DNA of 64,000 nt, taken from NCBI RefSeq assembly GCF_013141725.1, contig NZ_WHNZ01000013.1, forward strand, positions 124,001 to 188,000, read 5' to 3'. Below, in pieces: positions 17,491 through 26,816 of this stretch; within the stretch, counting starts at the first letter, position 1, and each line of letters begins with the position of its first letter. Source of the DNA: Paenibacillus planticolens (GTDB lineage Bacteria > Bacillota > Bacilli > Paenibacillales > NBRC-103111). A model generated the notes under the pieces. That model saw only the letters and a program-made list of their open reading frames with translations, searched no databases and was not told the origin of the DNA. Made by a program: the position numbers and the translations under genes.

Positions 17491-19318
17491 CTAGCTTTCC
17501 TCGTTTCAGCTTGCGCAGCTCAGTCTCAAGCACCTGAATCCGATCCTCCAAGCTTATTGTTGCTGTAGATATTCGATCCTGCAGCAGTCCTATGAGTTTA
17601 TGCCGCAAAATTGGCTCTCCTACTATACTAATAATATACTCTATTTTCTCCAGCTGTCGATTAACTTCTGTTCGGTTGCCATTCAGGAGTAAGTCAACCG
17701 TTTCATTAATTTTCAGCTTCGCAAATTCCCCTATCATCCCTTCCCTTAAAAAGAACGAATGGGATAGAAGAGAATGAATATTGGCTGCAAATGTCTGCCG
17801 CTGATCCTCTAAATCCAAAAGGACGCCGGTCTTTCCTTCGTGCTTATGCATAAAAATAATATGTGTGTCTGGTAGATCCGACAAGATAAAGGGCGAATTT
17901 GAGGTCATTATGATCTGTATGGTTTGAACTCCATAGCGTCCATACAAGCCTGGCAAAAAGGAAATGAGGTCTAGAAACAATCGCTTTTGCCACTGCGGAT
18001 GAAGATACAATTCGCCTTCATCTATAAGAATGGTTAATGATTCGCCTAATACTGGAAGCGTCTCGCCGGATTCAACTACAGTATAAAATCTCGAGTACAT
18101 ATTTAACAGTGCTTTTTCCCCTGAGCTTAAATCCCGCCAATCGAATTCAAACATCGAAGTAGGGCTAATACATTTTTCCTCTATTGACATCAGCTCTTTA
18201 ATAAGCTTGTCGTCCTCTTTGATTCTCAGGACAATTGCATCACCATAAAATTGCAATCTATTATTGGCGAAGCAGCGATCAAAGAAAAATAACAAGTCCC
18301 AAAGACCATTTATGAATTGTACTTGCTCAGAGGATGGGTTCTTCCCAAGCTGAAACTTAATTATTTGCAACCATGCGATTACCTTATCGTAGAGATGCTT
18401 CCTTTGCAAGGTTTTGAACTTTGGAAAATCATTATTCAAAAGTGTAGTTAGACCAATTGGCGTCATCCCGAGAAACAGTTGCTCCACAGTACGAACCATT
18501 AATCTTTGCATAAAGAGCTCTCTTCTATAAGCCGTATCATATGGAGCAGATTGGCTAGTTAATGGTACCTCACGAAGCTTAACGATCAGCTCCTTAACAA
18601 ATTCGGTTACAGGAAAATTTTTTAGCTCGTGATACATCACTTCCACAGTGACATCCTTAATTCGAAGATAGATAACCTCGGGTAGTTGAAAACGCTTTTT
18701 GATAAGACGTGACTCTGGGCTCGACACAAAACGGATTTGTCTGTGAACTTCCTCCAATTTATGTATCTCCAACTCACTTTTACCTTTATAATAGTAGCCC
18801 GTTCGACCATCTTCTCTCGATAAATAATTGGTTGATATATTCCTTAATCCCCCCCGGTAATAATGCTCCTCCGTTTGTTGATCAAATACATTGGAATAAT
18901 AAATTGCATTCAAATCATAATCGTCCAGCTTCTCAAGTGGCTTCACTTGTACCGTCGCAGGAATCACTTCCTTAATCGGACATGCTTTATGACAGAAAGC
19001 AATTATTTCCTCTTTTGGTCCACGGTAAACGAGCAACGCTGGGATATCTCTTTTTATCCACGGAGCCCCGAACAACTGTTTCATATAGTGAAGCAACGAA
19101 GATTTACCCGCTCCATTCTCACCTATAATGGCTGTTATATTCGAGATACGAGCAACTTTGCTCATCGAGCATGGCAAATCAAAAAATCCTTTTACGAACC
19201 GGGGGTTCTCCATTACCGTAAGCCTGCAGGCATCTGTGTCATATTCACACTGAAGCTCACCTCCGAGCTGGAAACCTTGTTTATGTATAGCTTTATATTC
19301 TCCAATCCAGACGTACAT
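17483..19318 (-). CDS. AAA/ABC-type ATPase of a Septu-like module (PtuA-like)
   Basis: This protein has about 611 residues from the ATG at 19318. It carries a Walker A IGENGAGKSSLL (near 68-79), an ABC signature-like LSSGEKALL, a Walker B ILIDEGELYLHPQWQ and a switch region SNSPFILSDLP, the arrangement of PtuA/OLD-like SMC-family ATPases. There is no TOPRIM domain. The C-terminus is coiled coil. It overlaps the HNH gene by 8 bp. It probably senses infection and controls the nuclease, as known for Septu and retron-associated PtuAB. An upstream GTG (19327) is also possible, but ATG gives the MYVWIGEYK start expected of the family. Confidence 0.75.
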   Translation of the reverse strand: MYVWIGEYKAIHKQGFQLGGELQCEYDTDACRLTVMENPRFVKGFFDLPCSMSKVARISNITAIIGENGAGKSSLLHYMKQLFGAPWIKRDIPALLVYRGPKEEIIAFCHKACPIKEVIPATVQVKPLEKLDDYDLNAIYYSNVFDQQTEEHYYRGGLRNISTNYLSREDGRTGYYYKGKSELEIHKLEEVHRQIRFVSSPESRLIKKRFQLPEVIYLRIKDVTVEVMYHELKNFPVTEFVKELIVKLREVPLTSQSAPYDTAYRRELFMQRLMVRTVEQLFLGMTPIGLTTLLNNDFPKFKTLQRKHLYDKVIAWLQIIKFQLGKNPSSEQVQFINGLWDLLFFFDRCFANNRLQFYGDAIVLRIKEDDKLIKELMSIEEKCISPTSMFEFDWRDLSSGEKALLNMYSRFYTVVESGETLPVLGESLTILIDEGELYLHPQWQKRLFLDLISFLPGLYGRYGVQTIQIIMTSNSPFILSDLPDTHIIFMHKHEGKTGVLLDLEDQRQTFAANIHSLLSHSFFLREGMIGEFAKLKINETVDLLLNGNRTEVNRQLEKIEYIISIVGEPILRHKLIGLLQDRISTATISLEDRIQVLETELRKLKRGKLDD

Positions 19319-19327
19319 TAACTCCAC

Positions 19328-19722
19328 AATTTTTCAGCCTTCTCTCAAAAATCTGAATAAAAGGGTAGAGGCCAAGCGATTCAGCCTCTCCCTAATTTCT
19401 GCCCAGTCTTAGCATATATTTTTTTCTATTGTACTTCGTGTCGAGCGAGTAGCGTTTTTTATCAACAACTTAGAACTGGCAGTCTTTTTTCACGTCTTCC
19501 GTGATCAGAATCGCTGGAAAATTTCTCAATTTTGATTTTCACATAATCTCCTTCGATAGCATTAAATCCCCGATTTGTTCTGTTCTCGTTGAATCATCCT
19601 TATTTTTTTGAGAGTCCATATAACCAGGAGTAGAATGTGATATTTGTAGCTTTTTTCAACTTCTTCGCAGATATGAAGAGTATCCTTAACCACTTGATTA
19701 AAATTAAAACCCAAATATACTA
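19328..19722. other. Gap between the HEPN gene and the ATPase gene
   Basis: It contains the terminator at 19362-19393. On the minus strand there is also a 26-residue frame (19542 to 19462) with GGAG five bases before a GTG, encoding a basic peptide. That is too little to call a gene. Confidence 0.4.
19362..19393 (-). terminator. Terminator after the DUF262-HEPN pair
   Basis: On the minus strand a stem of AGGG-AGAGGC with GCCTCT-A-CCCT is followed by TTTTATTC. It separates the DUF262-HEPN pair from the Septu-like pair, which is read in the same direction. Confidence 0.65.
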
Positions 19723-20454
19723 TCACCTAACACTTGCAACTTGTTTATAGGCTTCAAATTGTTCTTCTAGTCCATGAAGCTTAGCTTCAAGATATTTACA
19801 TAACTCTTTTGAGAAGCGATTAAAATATTCGATATGTTCATCTATTTGTTTATGCGTTATATTGGGAGTTTTGTCTTGATGGCTTATTTGATTTCTCTGA
19901 TTTGTGATGTTATTGATTATTCCTTTTAAATCAATTACTTCTGTATCATCAAGCATAGATTCTTCGGCATCCGAATATAACACAATGGTTTCAAATATAT
20001 TCTCTATCTCAATATTACTAAATAATTTCTCCATTTCTTTAGAACCATGTTTTCCATAATTAAACTTATTGGGTATGTACAAATCAGTAAAAGCAACTTC
20101 ATTATCTGACCATAACTTTGCTAATTCTTTAAACACTTCAATCTTTTTTTCATTTTTGTTTTGATTATCAATAATATCAACTATATCCTTTATTCGAGTT
20201 ATAGAATGCTTTATTTTTAATTGTTCTGATATTATAAGGTTAGCAAGACTCATAGAATTAATAAATTCAATATATTCTTCAACAACTTCTTCAACAAACA
20301 CTTCAAATTTTGCGGTTAGAAGTAATAATGCACTTTTATTGAGGGCTGCATATTCATTTGGTGATTGTTCACATCTACTTGCAAGATTCGTTAATAATCT
20401 TACCTCTTCAAGAGCACTGTTAAATTTCAAAAAACTTTCGAGTCTATACGTCAT
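19723..20454 (-). CDS. HEPN-domain protein (MAE_28990/RiboL-PSP-HEPN type)
   Basis: This 243-residue, all-helical protein has RNQISH at 187-192, the RNxxxH signature of HEPN ribonucleases, after a long helix bundle with FEVFVEEVVEEYI (50-62). It follows the DUF262 gene by five bases. DUF262 + HEPN pairs are recurrent in bacteria and are usually regarded as toxin-like or abortive-infection modules. The HEPN subunit would cut RNA when released or activated by the DUF262 NTPase-like partner. A terminator stands 330 bp downstream. Confidence 0.75.
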   Translation of the reverse strand: MTYRLESFLKFNSALEEVRLLTNLASRCEQSPNEYAALNKSALLLLTAKFEVFVEEVVEEYIEFINSMSLANLIISEQLKIKHSITRIKDIVDIIDNQNKNEKKIEVFKELAKLWSDNEVAFTDLYIPNKFNYGKHGSKEMEKLFSNIEIENIFETIVLYSDAEESMLDDTEVIDLKGIINNITNQRNQISHQDKTPNITHKQIDEHIEYFNRFSKELCKYLEAKLHGLEEQFEAYKQVASVR

Positions 20455-20459
20455 GTGGA

Positions 20460-21602
20460 TTACACCTTCATAACTTTATATAATTCATTTATCCATTTAT
20501 TTAGACGATAGTCCAAAACTTTGGTATCAGAGGTTCCTTGTGTAATTGCTAAATTAAACTCCGGTTCATTTAATATATCTTTGTATAAAGATAATATTTT
20601 ACCTTTGTTCTCTTTGATTTCTTCAAAAGTATACTGTTCAAAACTAATCATGATAACGTCCATGATTGACTTATTAATTTTTGTTTCATACCCATCACTA
20701 TTTAGTTTTCTAAATGCTTTATCTCCAAAGACCTCAAATACAGCTCTAATTACGCTGTTAAATTTAACTCTCAGTTTTTCTACATTATCAAGCGATAAAT
20801 TTTTATTGCTTTCGAAGTAAGAATTTAGATATGTCTTTACTGCTCCTTTATAGTTTCTTATTGTATTATTCGATCTATCAAAATTATTAGAAAATGCAAA
20901 GTAACGTAATATCATTTCACAATCTACCATTCTTTTGTGAGGTGATTTTAATCCTAAAATACTTAGAAATATTGGATTTTTAGCTAATTCTTTAATTAAG
21001 TTATTTAAATTCCCTCTATATAGACAATTTCTTAATTCTTGTTCATTTAGCTTTACAGAACCTGTATTTAGTCTCATAAAGATGTCATATTTAATTTCAG
21101 GATGAGAATCATTAAAAATCAAAATTATTCTTAAATTTCCATTATTCAACACCCTTGTTGCCTTGGGGTTAAGATCTTCATACCTTAAACCATTTAACTC
21201 AGTTAATATATTAAGGCCATTTAGTTTAAAGTTATTTTGATAGAATCTTCTTAAAGCATTTAATCGTTGTAAGCCATCAACAATATTCCAACTGCTATCA
21301 TCTTCTTCTGAGGCGTAAATTACAGGGATTGGGATATTAAGTAATATTGATTCAATTAATAAAGAAGCTTTTTTATTATCCCAAACATAATTTCTCTGGT
21401 ATTCGGGATTAAGTATTATATCCCTATCTCTAACCATACGAACTAAATCACTTACACTCTTGTCATACGCCTGAACTCTTAATTTTCTTTGCTCAGTTGG
21501 AATATCATTAATTGAATCTTCATCTTCTACTTCTAAGTCTAGAACTTTATCATCATATACTTCTTCCTCTGGTTCAGCACCAAAATATAGTACTTCATTC
21601 AT
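20460..21602 (-). CDS. DUF262 (GmrSD-like N-terminal) protein
   Basis: This 380-residue protein is started at the ATG eight bases after GAGG. It has the DUF262 signatures NPEYQRNYVW (66-75) and VDGLQRLNAL (108-117, a variant of DGQQR), then an FMRLNTG motif near 175. The fold is ParB/Srx-like and in characterised relatives (GmrS, SspE, BrxU) binds NTP and drives the linked nuclease. There is no DUF1524 nuclease domain, so it cannot be a complete SspE or GmrSD. The effector is presumably the HEPN protein next door. The N-terminal 45 residues are very acidic. Confidence 0.8.
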   Translation of the reverse strand: MNEVLYFGAEPEEEVYDDKVLDLEVEDEDSINDIPTEQRKLRVQAYDKSVSDLVRMVRDRDIILNPEYQRNYVWDNKKASLLIESILLNIPIPVIYASEEDDSSWNIVDGLQRLNALRRFYQNNFKLNGLNILTELNGLRYEDLNPKATRVLNNGNLRIILIFNDSHPEIKYDIFMRLNTGSVKLNEQELRNCLYRGNLNNLIKELAKNPIFLSILGLKSPHKRMVDCEMILRYFAFSNNFDRSNNTIRNYKGAVKTYLNSYFESNKNLSLDNVEKLRVKFNSVIRAVFEVFGDKAFRKLNSDGYETKINKSIMDVIMISFEQYTFEEIKENKGKILSLYKDILNEPEFNLAITQGTSDTKVLDYRLNKWINELYKVMKV

Positions 21603-22633
21603 GTCATACACCTCACAAATTAACTATGATACTGTGATTTTATACCAAAATATGACATAGGGAAAGCTTTTTTGGAGACTCTTGTAGATTCCATCATACA
21701 ATATAACATCACCGTCGATTTGAAGAGCTTTTAGGAAAAACTCCAGTAATTCGTATTTTTAAAATACTAAAAACATTAATTAATGAAAGGTACCAAAATT
21801 GTGATATAATTTACCCCAACTTAACACCAAATAGTTGTTAAACCACTAGCCCCGTAAGTTCCATTGTATATAGAAAACGGCCTGTCTTAATCACTCAGTT
21901 TTTAAATAAATGCACCGTTTCACGGATAATTAAAGTCCTGCTACAAATCGATCATTTTCTCCATTTTTGAATCAACTTTTTGTAGCATGACTATGTTCAT
22001 AATCTGAATAATGTCGTGACAGAAGAGCAGAAAAATAACAGGGGAAATCCAGGGTATTGCAGGGGATAGATTGAGGAAAACATGATAGGGATTATGATTG
22101 AGAAAACATTGATATATCAAGGATTATTGTGCCGCGGCGATGAAATCGCCGCTTTCTTGCATTGTCTCGTACTTACACTCTGACAATAAGAAAAACCGAA
22201 TGATTCCAGGAATAACCCTGATATTCACTCGGTTGTTTTGGCTTTCTTTTCGGACTCCTGCTCATGCCTTTTTCCGTCTTAGCAGGTCTTTATTCGATTT
22301 TTGTCACAGGTTTATTGCGAATATCAAGGTTTTAATTGTTGTCTACATCATTTCGTACAAGCAACGCTACCGATTCCACATGTCTTGAGTGGATAGAAAT
22401 GTTATTTTAATGATTTTTAGTGAACCTTACGTTCGTAGAAACATATCAACTAATTTATTCGTATGTGGGAACATATCAATCTATTATCCAAATGATATCA
22501 TTCCCTAAACATACACCTAGTTTTATTGTCTATTTGAGTGTTGCCAATACAATCATATTAAGTGGTTATAAATTATGAATAATATAGCTATACCCTAATC
22601 CAGAGGTACACTATAAGTCATATTTTTCATTCG
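21603..22633. other. About 1 kb without a supportable gene
   Basis: Frames here (such as 22140-22388 plus) lack ribosome binding sites and overlap hairpins. Besides the terminator at 22134-22152 there is an imperfect hairpin at about 22193-22240 flanked by AAAA and TTGTTTT. It could be the scar of an old insertion. Confidence 0.4.
22134..22152 (+). terminator. Strong hairpin, terminator-like
   Basis: GCGGCGAT-GAA-ATCGCCGC is a perfect 8-bp stem with a three-base loop, followed by TTTCTT. No plus-strand gene is visible upstream, so it may belong to a lost gene. Confidence 0.5.
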
Positions 22634-23551
22634 TTATCTATTTATTATCGTCAATAACCGTGCTGCTAACATCTCCCCCCTTTCCTGAATTAGGAAAACG
22701 ATATTATTGATCCAATGAGCCAATTCTCCTGTCCTTAATTCTTTAACAGCAACTTCATTCCAATCCGTTAATTTGTTTCCTTCAAAATACACATCAATCA
22801 TATTGATATCATTATAACTACTTAATTCTTTTTGCCAAATTGTATACGTCGAATCACTTTTTACGTTTTCAAGAAATAAATCTATTTGATCCTTCCCACA
22901 TTTTGATTTTGCCTTAGGTACAGATGATTTAAAATTAAAACCAACGGGACCAATCATAAAATTTCCGATTGTATGAATATAGTTCGACCAGTCAATCAAT
23001 GCCTGTAAAATTTCCGTCTCGACTGACGTTAATATTTCTTCATTAATTATTTCATCATAATTCGCAATAAACCATAAGTCCCTATCATTACTAGATAGCA
23101 TCTGCTTTTTAATTCCTGGAACTAATCCTCCATTTTCAATACGATAATCGTGAGTATATAAATCAAACCATGACTTTTTAAATTTACTATTTAACAATTT
23201 CCGTATAAATATATTCAAATCCGTCTCTATAGAATTTATCGTATCTGTTTCTACATGTTCCAGATCACCAACTTTATTTATATAACTTATTTTTCTACCT
23301 TCATACCCTAATACTTCCCTAACATTTTGTCCATTTTCTAATAATAGACACCATATAGACATCGTTAGTTCCGTTCTATCACAATCGAATTTGGACGAAT
23401 CAATTTTATATTCTTTAAATCCTATAATACCCGATGTAAAAATTGCACTTTCACGCTCATTTCTGAAATTGTAACCTACTATCTCCTCTAAAGTTTTTCC
23501 ACGTACAAATTGTTTTACTAGCTTAAAATTAGGTTTAATTAATTTACTCAT
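22634..23551 (-). CDS. Uncharacterised 305-residue protein
   Basis: The ATG follows GGGAGCGGAG closely. The protein is mixed alpha/beta with a central SNYIHTIGNFMIGPVGFN segment and an N-terminal KTLEEIVGYNFRNERES. The style resembles DUF-type proteins found in toxin-immunity or defence neighbourhoods of Firmicutes, but I recognise no catalytic motif, membrane segment or DNA-binding motif. A partial gene (23589-23801) precedes it on the same strand. Confidence 0.6.
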   Translation of the reverse strand: MSKLIKPNFKLVKQFVRGKTLEEIVGYNFRNERESAIFTSGIIGFKEYKIDSSKFDCDRTELTMSIWCLLLENGQNVREVLGYEGRKISYINKVGDLEHVETDTINSIETDLNIFIRKLLNSKFKKSWFDLYTHDYRIENGGLVPGIKKQMLSSNDRDLWFIANYDEIINEEILTSVETEILQALIDWSNYIHTIGNFMIGPVGFNFKSSVPKAKSKCGKDQIDLFLENVKSDSTYTIWQKELSSYNDINMIDVYFEGNKLTDWNEVAVKELRTGELAHWINNIVFLIQERGEMLAARLLTIINR

Positions 23552-23588
23552 TAAACTCCGCTCCCTTTATATTAAAATTTTCATCATT

Positions 23589-23801
23589 TTATCTATAACG
23601 TTCTTCGAATTCTTTCCACAATTCACAACTCTTTTCACTTGAAACTTCTTGAATTATTTGCGAATCAAATAGTATCTGAAAGGTATTTGGATCAATATTT
23701 TTTTTAATATCGCCATTAAAAGGATCATTGATAATTCTAGGTAGTGTATTTGGCATAATCCATTCTGATATTATAGAACCACTTTTGACAGCGTGACACC
23801 T
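23589..23801 (-). pseudogene. C-terminal fragment of an unrecognised protein
   Basis: Seventy codons are open from 23801 down to a TAA at 23589-23591. A natural-looking protein tail (EWIMPNTLPRIINDPFNG onward) has its only ATG at 23756 with no ribosome binding site, and an in-frame stop just upstream. It is best read as the end of a truncated gene in the same orientation as the neighbours. The protein is unidentified. Confidence 0.4.
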
Positions 23802-23865
23802 TTACCCATTCTTATGACCTCATCATGGTTCATCATTATTGGTCTTAGATGAGTGCCTTACTACA

Positions 23866-24519
23866 CTATTTTATTGTATATTCTTTCCACTCAAAGCTAC
23901 CGTCTTTTTGTTTTTTCTTTTCAAAACTAGAGTATTTGCGCGATACAGTATCATACTTCAAAACAGGTATTGTCTTGCTTACACGAGTATTACCGTCGAT
24001 ATAGTAGTGGCTTTGCTTGTCCCAATAAACTTTATGATAATCTGCTTTCCCGCTGATTGTAGATGTCGACACATGCCCTGCAATTATATCCTTATAGTAC
24101 TTGCCAGTTGTGTGTGGGTATTTAGAGCAGAAATAGTAATCTTCCGTTCCCCATTTCCAAAATTCTTCTGCTTCTTCATCAATGCCAGCATGGACAAATA
24201 TTTGCGTGTCTGTTTCATAATAATAAGGCAAGCCTTTAAGCCATTTTATAAGAGTAGGATCCTTAAATGTACTGGCTTGGGATTGTATGTCCTCAATTAA
24301 CATTAACTCGTGATTCCCCGCGATAACAATTACTTTCTCTTTATATTTCTCTTGCAGTTCTTTAATAAAATATAGAATGCTCAAATCTTGTATACGAATG
24401 TCTATATAATCACCTAATAAAATCAACTGATTACCTTCGTTCAGATCGACTAAACTAAGCGTTTCTTTAAAAAGATCTAATTCTTCATGTATGTCGCTCA
24501 TTGCATATATATACGCCAC
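23866..24519 (-). CDS. Calcineurin-like metallophosphoesterase
   Basis: This 217-residue protein starts at GTG seven bases after GGAGG. The five metallophosphoesterase motifs are in order: SDIH (8-11), GDYID (36-40), GNHE (68-71), VHAG (109-112) and AGHVST (147-152). It resembles the serine/threonine phosphatase-1 and diadenosine tetraphosphatase branch. The substrate could be a phosphoprotein or a dinucleotide. It is the last of several minus-strand genes after a WYL regulator; whether it shares their function is not known. Confidence 0.85.
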   Translation of the reverse strand: MAYIYAMSDIHEELDLFKETLSLVDLNEGNQLILLGDYIDIRIQDLSILYFIKELQEKYKEKVIVIAGNHELMLIEDIQSQASTFKDPTLIKWLKGLPYYYETDTQIFVHAGIDEEAEEFWKWGTEDYYFCSKYPHTTGKYYKDIIAGHVSTSTISGKADYHKVYWDKQSHYYIDGNTRVSKTIPVLKYDTVSRKYSSFEKKKQKDGSFEWKEYTIK

Positions 24520-24575
24520 ATGGATTCCTCCGTATCATTAATTTATTGGATATCAAAGCCTGCATTGTTCGACCG

Positions 24576-24959
24576 TTAAAGATTATCCTTAGATGTTGTT
24601 AGTGACTTAATCCACTCAACAACTTGCGGATAGGAAATCTTCTGATGGCTGAAATTAATCCAAATGTTGTCTCCATCCTTAACCCCGTTAGTTTTCTCTA
24701 ATATGTCAAATAAGCTAGATCTACTGTTTAACCCAATGCTCGATAATAACCCGCTATCTCCCTTACGTCTTACTATGGAGCGGCTTTGTAGGAATTCCAT
24801 AATATCAGCAAATGAGTCGTCTTTCCCCAAATATAGGTGTCCGTCCTGTCCATCGACTAAGTCTACATTTGCTTCCTTGCGAGCCATGTTTAGCTCAACC
24901 TTTGCTATGATGTTGTCCCTGCGCATGAGATCAAATTTCACTAGCTCTTTCTCTTCCAA
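24576..24959 (-). CDS. Uncharacterised 127-residue protein
   Basis: It is read from a TTG seven bases after GGAGG. It is a soluble, charged protein with paired strands (HLYLGKDDSFADIMEFLQ), a Ser-rich middle and a C-terminal helix. No known motif was recognised. It lies between the WYL-regulator group and the phosphoesterase on the same strand, with a 56-bp gap to the latter. Confidence 0.6.
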   Translation of the reverse strand: MEEKELVKFDLMRRDNIIAKVELNMARKEANVDLVDGQDGHLYLGKDDSFADIMEFLQSRSIVRRKGDSGLLSSIGLNSRSSLFDILEKTNGVKDGDNIWINFSHQKISYPQVVEWIKSLTTSKDNL

Positions 24960-24999
24960 AGATGTCCCTCCAGTTTCTTAAAACGCTCTATTTAAATCT

Positions 25000-25077
25000 C
25001 TAACTTCTTCGCAAGGATCTTCATTCTTAAAGTCATACGTGATAAGATTTAGGCCTTCAAAAAGTTCGTTACTCATA
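25000..25077 (-). pseudogene. Very small ORF, possibly frameshifted
   Basis: The ATG at 25075-25077 follows CGGAGG with ideal spacing and encodes MSNELFEGLNLITYDF, then stops after 25 residues. One base earlier in frame, the sequence would continue as a natural acidic tail (CEEVRDLNRAF) to a stop near 24978. A single-base insertion in a gene of about 32 residues is a good explanation. Confidence 0.35.
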
Positions 25078-25132
25078 GTTCAAGCCTCCGTGTACTTATT
25101 TTACGCATAATAATGATTACCTTATTACCACT

Positions 25133-26188
25133 TCATAGCTTGCGATTGTACTTCTCTGATATCGCATTTGCAGCCTCCCGCAAACGTTCGCGTAGACTTA
25201 CCGGCGCCACAATCTCTACCGATGTTCCGTATTGAAGCGCCCAATAAAACATGGCCATCTCGTTGACGGTGACAGTCGCCGTTACCGCATCCTCGCTGAT
25301 CTCGGAGAATTGCACATTCGTTCCGAACCAATCCATGATATGCCCGATTATATTCCTGTTGGCACGTAGATCGGCACGAAATTTCACCCGCACACTCTTG
25401 CCGCCGTACATATAGATATGCTCTTCCATATATTTGGACAAGTCCAACCCATACTTATAACCCGAGATTTCATTCAAGGGGCGAATTTTCTCATCTTCAA
25501 CCCGTTCTATCGCACACACATAATCAAGCCGGTAATTGTATAGCGAGTCACCTTTGTCATGGGCGCAAATCAGATAATATCTCCCGTTGGTAACGACGAT
25601 TTCGTAAGGGCTAACCTTATATATTCTGGGTGCGCCGTCTTTTCCCAATACGACATGGTGCTTATTGTCCACTTCGTACTCGATAAATTGAAAGGTCACC
25701 TTGTCCCCCTTCGCAATCGCTTCATTGAGAACCTCGATTGTAAGCAGGAGCTGCTTATGTTGGTTTTCCAGTCGACCTACTGGAAGTTTTCGCTTGGATC
25801 GAAAGTATTTGCTGGATAAACCTTTTAGTTTCTTAACCAATTCAATGTTTTGTCCGAACGGAATATACTTTGAGAACAGCATACTGTCGATTAACATATG
25901 GAGTTCTGCATCGGTGATCTCGTGGTTGATGTACCAATTCGAATAGAGAAACTCATCCTCACCATTTTTCTTCCTGCGTACCGTTTCTGTATATTCAATG
26001 TCGTAGCCAAAATTAATTAGGTTCAGCAAATTCCTCTTTAGGGCATGGCGGTCAACCTTTACCTGATAGCTTTGATGGATCAATTCCGCAAGTTGTTGCT
26101 GCGAAAGCCGATGCTCGGCATCGCTGTACAGTTTAAGAATTTCAAGGATCATTAATACATTCATCTTTTTGGGATGGTCCGTTCCCAT
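25133..26188 (-). CDS. WYL-domain transcriptional regulator
   Basis: This 351-residue protein starts at an ATG preceded by GAGGTG. It has an N-terminal winged-helix region (LSQQQLAELIHQSYQ at about 28-42) and a middle WYL domain (about 150-240, with NGRYYLICAHDKGDSLYNYRLDYV). A C-terminal WCX-like extension ends the protein. Such regulators sense ligands or nucleic acid and frequently control defence operons. Its start overlaps the end of the leucine-rich-repeat gene by 28 bp, so the two are co-transcribed. It is one of two unrelated WYL regulators in this window (the other is at 51955). Confidence 0.85.
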   Translation of the reverse strand: MGTDHPKKMNVLMILEILKLYSDAEHRLSQQQLAELIHQSYQVKVDRHALKRNLLNLINFGYDIEYTETVRRKKNGEDEFLYSNWYINHEITDAELHMLIDSMLFSKYIPFGQNIELVKKLKGLSSKYFRSKRKLPVGRLENQHKQLLLTIEVLNEAIAKGDKVTFQFIEYEVDNKHHVVLGKDGAPRIYKVSPYEIVVTNGRYYLICAHDKGDSLYNYRLDYVCAIERVEDEKIRPLNEISGYKYGLDLSKYMEEHIYMYGGKSVRVKFRADLRANRNIIGHIMDWFGTNVQFSEISEDAVTATVTVNEMAMFYWALQYGTSVEIVAPVSLRERLREAANAISEKYNRKL

Positions 26189-26805
26189 ACGTTCACCTCG
26201 ATATGAATCTGGGTTTGCATACCGCCATCTATCAATACATAATTGAACTCATTCTCTTCAGCAAACTCATGTCCGTAAGAATTCTCATAGCAATAGATGA
26301 CAAATTTCAAAGGGTCGCAATTCTCGAAAATCATAATATTGATCCTCTCAACGCACTTAGGAATAAATATTTTGTCCGTTGCGCGAGGGACATCAATCAG
26401 ATAAGTTTGGTCTTTATTAAACAAATATCCATTCTTACTTGAATATACGGGATTATTCATATCCACGATAACATGACCTCTGAAGAAAGAATCGTCACCA
26501 ATCTTCGTCACACTGGCAGGAATGAAGATTTGCCCAATATCGGCCCATACGAACGCACAATCTGCAATTTCAGTCACGCTGCTTGGCACCAGATAGAATG
26601 GGCGTTTTCGTTGTGAAGGATAGGCCAGCAAGGTGGTTTTGTCCTTGTTAAATAATATACCATCCTCGCTAGAGTAATAGGAATTATTCTCGTCGACCTC
26701 AATTGATTGCAATCCTTCATTGCAGAATGCAGCTTCGCCTATGCTTATTGTATCGGCCGGAATCTTTATTGTTTGTAGCCAGCCGATTGCATTTATCAAA
26801 CGCAT
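26161..26805 (-). CDS. Leucine-rich repeat (LRR_5, BspA-like) protein
   Basis: This 214-residue protein consists of BspA-type repeats: IKIPADTISIGEAAFCNE, SSVTEIADCAFVWAD, ASVTKIGDDSFFRG, each about 23 residues, with intervening YYSSEDGILFNKD units. There is no signal peptide, so it is cytoplasmic, unlike surface BspA proteins. Only GGCAGG one base before the ATG serves as ribosome binding site. It may therefore be translationally coupled to the gene ending at 26817, or be shortened at its N-terminus. Its role, probably protein binding, is unknown. It overlaps the WYL gene by 28 bp. Confidence 0.75.
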   Translation of the reverse strand: MRLINAIGWLQTIKIPADTISIGEAAFCNEGLQSIEVDENNSYYSSEDGILFNKDKTTLLAYPSQRKRPFYLVPSSVTEIADCAFVWADIGQIFIPASVTKIGDDSFFRGHVIVDMNNPVYSSKNGYLFNKDQTYLIDVPRATDKIFIPKCVERINIMIFENCDPLKFVIYCYENSYGHEFAEENEFNYVLIDGGMQTQIHIEVNVWERTIPKR

Positions 26806-26816
26806 TCCTGCCGATA

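Noticed and set aside
19462..19542. 26-residue frame with GTG start and GGAG
   Set aside because: Too short, basic and low in information; kept only as a note in the gap entry.
20460..21602. DUF262 protein as SspE of the Ssp-like system
   Set aside because: It lacks the DUF1524 nuclease part, is 37 kb away and is paired with a HEPN gene.
22140..22388. 82-codon plus-strand frame
   Set aside because: Starts inside a strong terminator hairpin and lacks a ribosome binding site.
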